Source: Bacteroidaceae bacterium (lineage in GTDB: Bacteria > Bacteroidota > Bacteroidia > Bacteroidales > Bacteroidaceae). From it: DNA of 64,000 nucleotides. Shown here in pieces: positions 61,120 to 64,000 of the stretch (its first letter is position 1; each line of letters starts with the position of its first letter). The stretch is from NCBI GenBank assembly GCA_017483765.1, contig JAFUVE010000090.1, forward strand, positions 52,357 through 116,356, in the 5' to 3' direction. Below the pieces are notes generated by a model, which saw only the letters and a program-made list of their open reading frames with translations, ran no database searches and was not told where the DNA came from. Made by a program: the position numbers and the translations under genes.

Positions 61120-62649
61120 ATGGATACTAACAACGACAACACTATCTACAGAGAAAGTTCTCAGCCTTCAGAAGAACAACAGCACCAATACAATTCCAAC
61201 AAAACCAGATCCGGACAAGGCTATCCTTCTTCCGGTAACAAAAGCAACAAGACAATGATCATCATGCTAGCCGTAATTGCGGTATTACTTGCCGCAATAG
61301 CAGCGATTCTTTTGTTCAAGAACAGCGGTGAGAAGGAAGAGCCTCAGAAAGATGAAGTCGTAAAGAAAGCGAAGAAAGCAAAACAGAAACCGACCGACCG
61401 CACCATTACTGTAAACGGCGTGTCATTCAAGATGGTATATGTGAAAGGCGGAACCTTCCAGATGGGAACGAGCGGAGGGGAGTTTCCACGTGAGAGCCCA
61501 GCTCACAGTGTGACGGTTTCAGACTTCTATATTGGTGAGACAGAGGTGACACAGGAGTTATGGGAAGCGGTCATGGAATACAATCCTTCCTCTTTCTCTG
61601 GCAGCAGGCTCCCCGTCGAAAACATCGACTACGATGATTGTCAAGAATTTATAGAGAAACTGAACGAACTGACAGGAGAGGCATTCCGGCTGCCATACGA
61701 GGCAGAATGGGAATTCGCTTCACGAGGAGGAACAAAGAGCGAAGGTTACAATTATTCCGGCAGCAATGCAATAGGAGACGTGGCATGGTATAATGCCAAC
61801 AGCAGTAGTCAAAGCCATGAAGTAGGCACGAAGAAGGCAAACGAACTTGGAATCTTTGATATGAGTGGAAACGTATGGGAATGGTGCGAGGACTTCTTCG
61901 ACGACAATTACTATAGCGTTTCACCAGAGCAGGACCCGACCGGTCCCGATAATGGAAACACCTGGCTCAACCGTGGCGGAAGTTGGAAAAGCGGTGCGAA
62001 ATATTGCCGGTCAGCTTACCGTGGCCAAGGAAAAACCGGAGAACGCGAGAGTTATTTGGGCATGCGTCTTGCCATCGGAACAAAGACAAAGGCAACAAAA
62101 AGCAAGTCAGCACCAACACCTTCTATCGAATACATGACCGGCATCATTACCGACCCTGTTGACGACTACGTGAACGTACGGAAAGGACCTGGAACGAACT
62201 ACGAAGTAGTAACAACCCTCGATGTTGGCGATGAAGTGTATTACACCTCCGGTTCAGGCAATTGGATGAAAGTATATGACTTGGGCGAAAACTACCTTGG
62301 CTACGTTTATTACGACAGGATAATTTCCAGAGGCAATAAAGACATCAGTAATTCACTGAGTCAGAACGCCATAGAAGAGGACTCTAACGAACAAAATTCC
62401 AACACGTCTGAGGATTGGAATGCGGTGTTAGATGCCTATGAAAAATATGTTGATCAATATATTCGTATGATGGAAAGGGTAAATAAGGGAGATGACACAG
62501 CCATTGCAGAGTATCCAGGACTGCTTGCAAAAGCAGAAGAACTGCAAAAGAAATTGGAAAACGCAAAAGGCGAAATGACATCAACACAAATTGCCCGTCT
62601 TAACAAAATCCAACAAAAAATGTTAGATGCAGCACAAGCAATGCAATAA
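61120..62649 (+). CDS. Membrane-anchored FGE/SUMF1-domain protein with SH3 domain
   Basis: A 509-residue protein starting MDTNNDNTIY. A Gln/Asn/Ser-rich 45-residue N-terminus precedes a membrane helix (residues 46-66), a Lys-rich linker, then a SUMF1-like domain of residues about 95-325 (MVYVKGGTFQMGTSGG, IGETEVTQELWEAVM, FRLPYEAEWEFASRGG, MSGNVWEWCEDFF, RGGSW). An SH3 domain follows (DDYVNVRKGPGTNYEVV), then a helical tail. SUMF1 relatives include sulfatase-activating enzymes, but most such bacterial proteins are structural or binding modules. Topology is N-in with the domains outside the inner membrane. Confidence 0.85.
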   Translation: MDTNNDNTIYRESSQPSEEQQHQYNSNKTRSGQGYPSSGNKSNKTMIIMLAVIAVLLAAIAAILLFKNSGEKEEPQKDEVVKKAKKAKQKPTDRTITVNGVSFKMVYVKGGTFQMGTSGGEFPRESPAHSVTVSDFYIGETEVTQELWEAVMEYNPSSFSGSRLPVENIDYDDCQEFIEKLNELTGEAFRLPYEAEWEFASRGGTKSEGYNYSGSNAIGDVAWYNANSSSQSHEVGTKKANELGIFDMSGNVWEWCEDFFDDNYYSVSPEQDPTGPDNGNTWLNRGGSWKSGAKYCRSAYRGQGKTGERESYLGMRLAIGTKTKATKSKSAPTPSIEYMTGIITDPVDDYVNVRKGPGTNYEVVTTLDVGDEVYYTSGSGNWMKVYDLGENYLGYVYYDRIISRGNKDISNSLSQNAIEEDSNEQNSNTSEDWNAVLDAYEKYVDQYIRMMERVNKGDDTAIAEYPGLLAKAEELQKKLENAKGEMTSTQIARLNKIQQKMLDAAQAMQ

Positions 62650-62917
62650 ACAATAACAATATGGAGATCAACTAATAAAAAATTTATAATAATCCGCTAA
62701 AACAAACAAAGAAGGGTGAATAACTAGAACAACGATTTAAAGTTCTCCCCCAATTTCTTAGGAGTACACCTATGTTACCAAGACAATAACGGGCTTAATT
62801 CTGTTCCGTGATATAACTTCTAGTAATGATTATTTTAAGAATTATAACATGGTCTTAATATGACTTTTAGGTCACAGGAAAAGACTTCTATATTTAAACT
62901 TTAAATATTTTGAATTT
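62650..62917. other. Spacer with nothing recognised
   Basis: AT-rich sequence between the FGE-like gene and the truncated lipoprotein gene. No hairpin with T-run, promoter consensus or repeat was convincing. Confidence 0.5.
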
Positions 62918-64000
62918 ATGAAAAATCTATCAATTAATGACAGTCGTACGTCAGTAACAAATATTTTTATTGACAAATCCTCTTCTTCTGCAGGAGGCAA
63001 TAGCATATATTACACAACAAAAAATACGGTTTTATTATTAATCGTAACTATTTTATTAGTATTACTGAGTTTATCCAGTTGTAATTCTGGCGGTCTTAAA
63101 CCCAGTCAAACCAAGATTTCTGGTCCTTTAGGCGAATATTTCGAGGTTGTAGACAGAGATTACAAAGTAAATGATAGTGGTGTTTGCAATATTGAGATTA
63201 AAAGAATCAAAGCCGGATTTCCTGCTCCTTGGGAAGAAGGAATGGAAATAGGCTATGGTGATGGAGATATCGAACCCAGCTTTACTGTAGAGTTTATGGA
63301 TGAGGATGGTGATGTTGAGTATAAAGATGGCACAGATATAGTTGCCGACCAAGAAGCATTAGAAGCTATCGCCGCTTTGGGAGTCGGAGAATCAACAACT
63401 ATTCCGTTTAGTGCAAACATTAAGAAATCATCCAAATTTAAAGTTAGCAGTTTGTTTAAAGCACATGAACCTAGCCTTGATGGAATATATTCTATGAAGG
63501 GTACAATTGGTAATCTTCCAGTGGTAGCTCAGTTTGAGATTAAAGGGAATACTGCTGGCGGAACATATTATTATAGTAAGTATGGTCCCAATCATGTATT
63601 ATTCATAGAGGGACTTTTTGATAAGGGAAAGCTTTCATTCGAGGAAACAGATGATGAGGGTAATATGACCTCACAGTGGGATGGTTCTTTCGATGGGTAT
63701 GTGTATACTGGAAAGTTTGTCAATTTAAATAATGGCAAAGAGTTTAATTTTACGTTGAAAAAAACAGATGAGTCTTATAAGGGTAGAACTGAGAGAAGAT
63801 GGTCTGTAGCTAACTCCACAGACACAGGAAATCACCTCGCCGTTATCAACGTAAGCAATATCATTCTTCCGCCAGAGATAAGTGATGCCGTCACAATTGT
63901 ACCACAAAGCGAAGGAAACGTATATTGCGATTTCAACCACAACTACTATCCAGAAGTGACACTTACTTTTAAACTCCTGAGAAGCGTGAATACGGCATCT
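62918..64000 (+). CDS. Lipoprotein-like hypothetical protein, cut by the window end
   Basis: An open frame from ATG 62918 to the end, 361 residues visible. A polar 36-residue N-terminus precedes a hydrophobic segment ending SLSSCNSGG (Cys55), a lipobox-like site placed unusually late; a membrane anchor is the alternative. The visible rest is acidic and beta-rich (EFMDEDGDVEYKDGTD, GTYYYSKYGPNHVLFIEG, WDGSFDGYVYTGKFV). No family recognised. It has a polar N-terminus then a hydrophobic segment, like the preceding FGE-like protein, and may function with it. Confidence 0.65.
   Translation, partial: MKNLSINDSRTSVTNIFIDKSSSSAGGNSIYYTTKNTVLLLIVTILLVLLSLSSCNSGGLKPSQTKISGPLGEYFEVVDRDYKVNDSGVCNIEIKRIKAGFPAPWEEGMEIGYGDGDIEPSFTVEFMDEDGDVEYKDGTDIVADQEALEAIAALGVGESTTIPFSANIKKSSKFKVSSLFKAHEPSLDGIYSMKGTIGNLPVVAQFEIKGNTAGGTYYYSKYGPNHVLFIEGLFDKGKLSFEETDDEGNMTSQWDGSFDGYVYTGKFVNLNNGKEFNFTLKKTDESYKGRTERRWSVANSTDTGNHLAVINVSNIILPPEISDAVTIVPQSEGNVYCDFNHNYYPEVTLTFKLLRSVNTAS

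Overview
The window looks like chromosome from a Bacteroidales bacterium, most probably Prevotella or a close relative. Three things support this. Promoters have the Bacteroidetes form (TTTG, 19-20 bases, TAnnTTTG). There is a five-gene FimA/Mfa-type (type V) fimbrial operon of lipoproteins. Gene families typical of the phylum are present (DUF4254 with a GT9 transferase, DUF4421, DUF4906-like fimbrial proteins, SLTK-type lipoprotein carboxypeptidase, Sus-type glycoside hydrolases). No rRNA, tRNA, CRISPR array, integrase or complete IS was recognised.

Layout. 0.2-10 kb: type V fimbrial operon (major pilin, anchor, three accessory or tip proteins). 10-19 kb: an AAA-ATPase/PD-(D/E)XK protein, a lipoprotein behind a MITE-like insertion, a class III sirtuin, an Arg/Pro/Tyr-rich secreted peptide, ATP-dependent PEP carboxykinase with a long attenuator-bearing leader, and a dockerin-ended M6 peptidase. 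19-27 kb: DUF4254/GT9 pair, argB-HIT-greA, a GH43-like protein, a probable small RNA gene, and two NADAR proteins, one fused to a nucleotidyltransferase. 27-35 kb: zeta-toxin-like kinase with a small partner, DUF2271 protein, a bacterial DA1-like peptidase, histidine phosphatase, membrane protein plus purD, a 50-residue orphan gene and an MFS transporter. 35-45 kb: SH3 protein, GH35, DD-carboxypeptidase, an AAA_14/DUF4143 ATPase behind a 32-33-bp periodic array, then an ECF sigma factor fused through a membrane segment to an outer-membrane beta-barrel, a radical SAM/SPASM gene broken by an amber codon, and a Gfo/Idh/MocA oxidoreductase. 45-64 kb: formate-THF ligase, a GH3-GH2-GH31 operon suited to xyloglucan-type side chains, DUF4421 protein, UshA-like nucleotidase, M18 aminopeptidase, a membrane-anchored FGE/SUMF1-SH3 protein and a truncated lipoprotein.

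Two features recur across the window. Spacers carry private short tandem arrays whose units often contain a small palindrome (CTAG, CCGG, TCGA, GTCnGAC). They also share dispersed repeats: a 127-bp pair, a 69-bp pair and a three-copy family bounded by inverted TTGCCTC/GAGGCAA. The strongest candidates for undescribed biology are the trans-envelope sigma-factor fusion with its neighbours, the periodic array before the ATPase gene, the orphan small RNA, the greA leader terminator and the NADAR pair.
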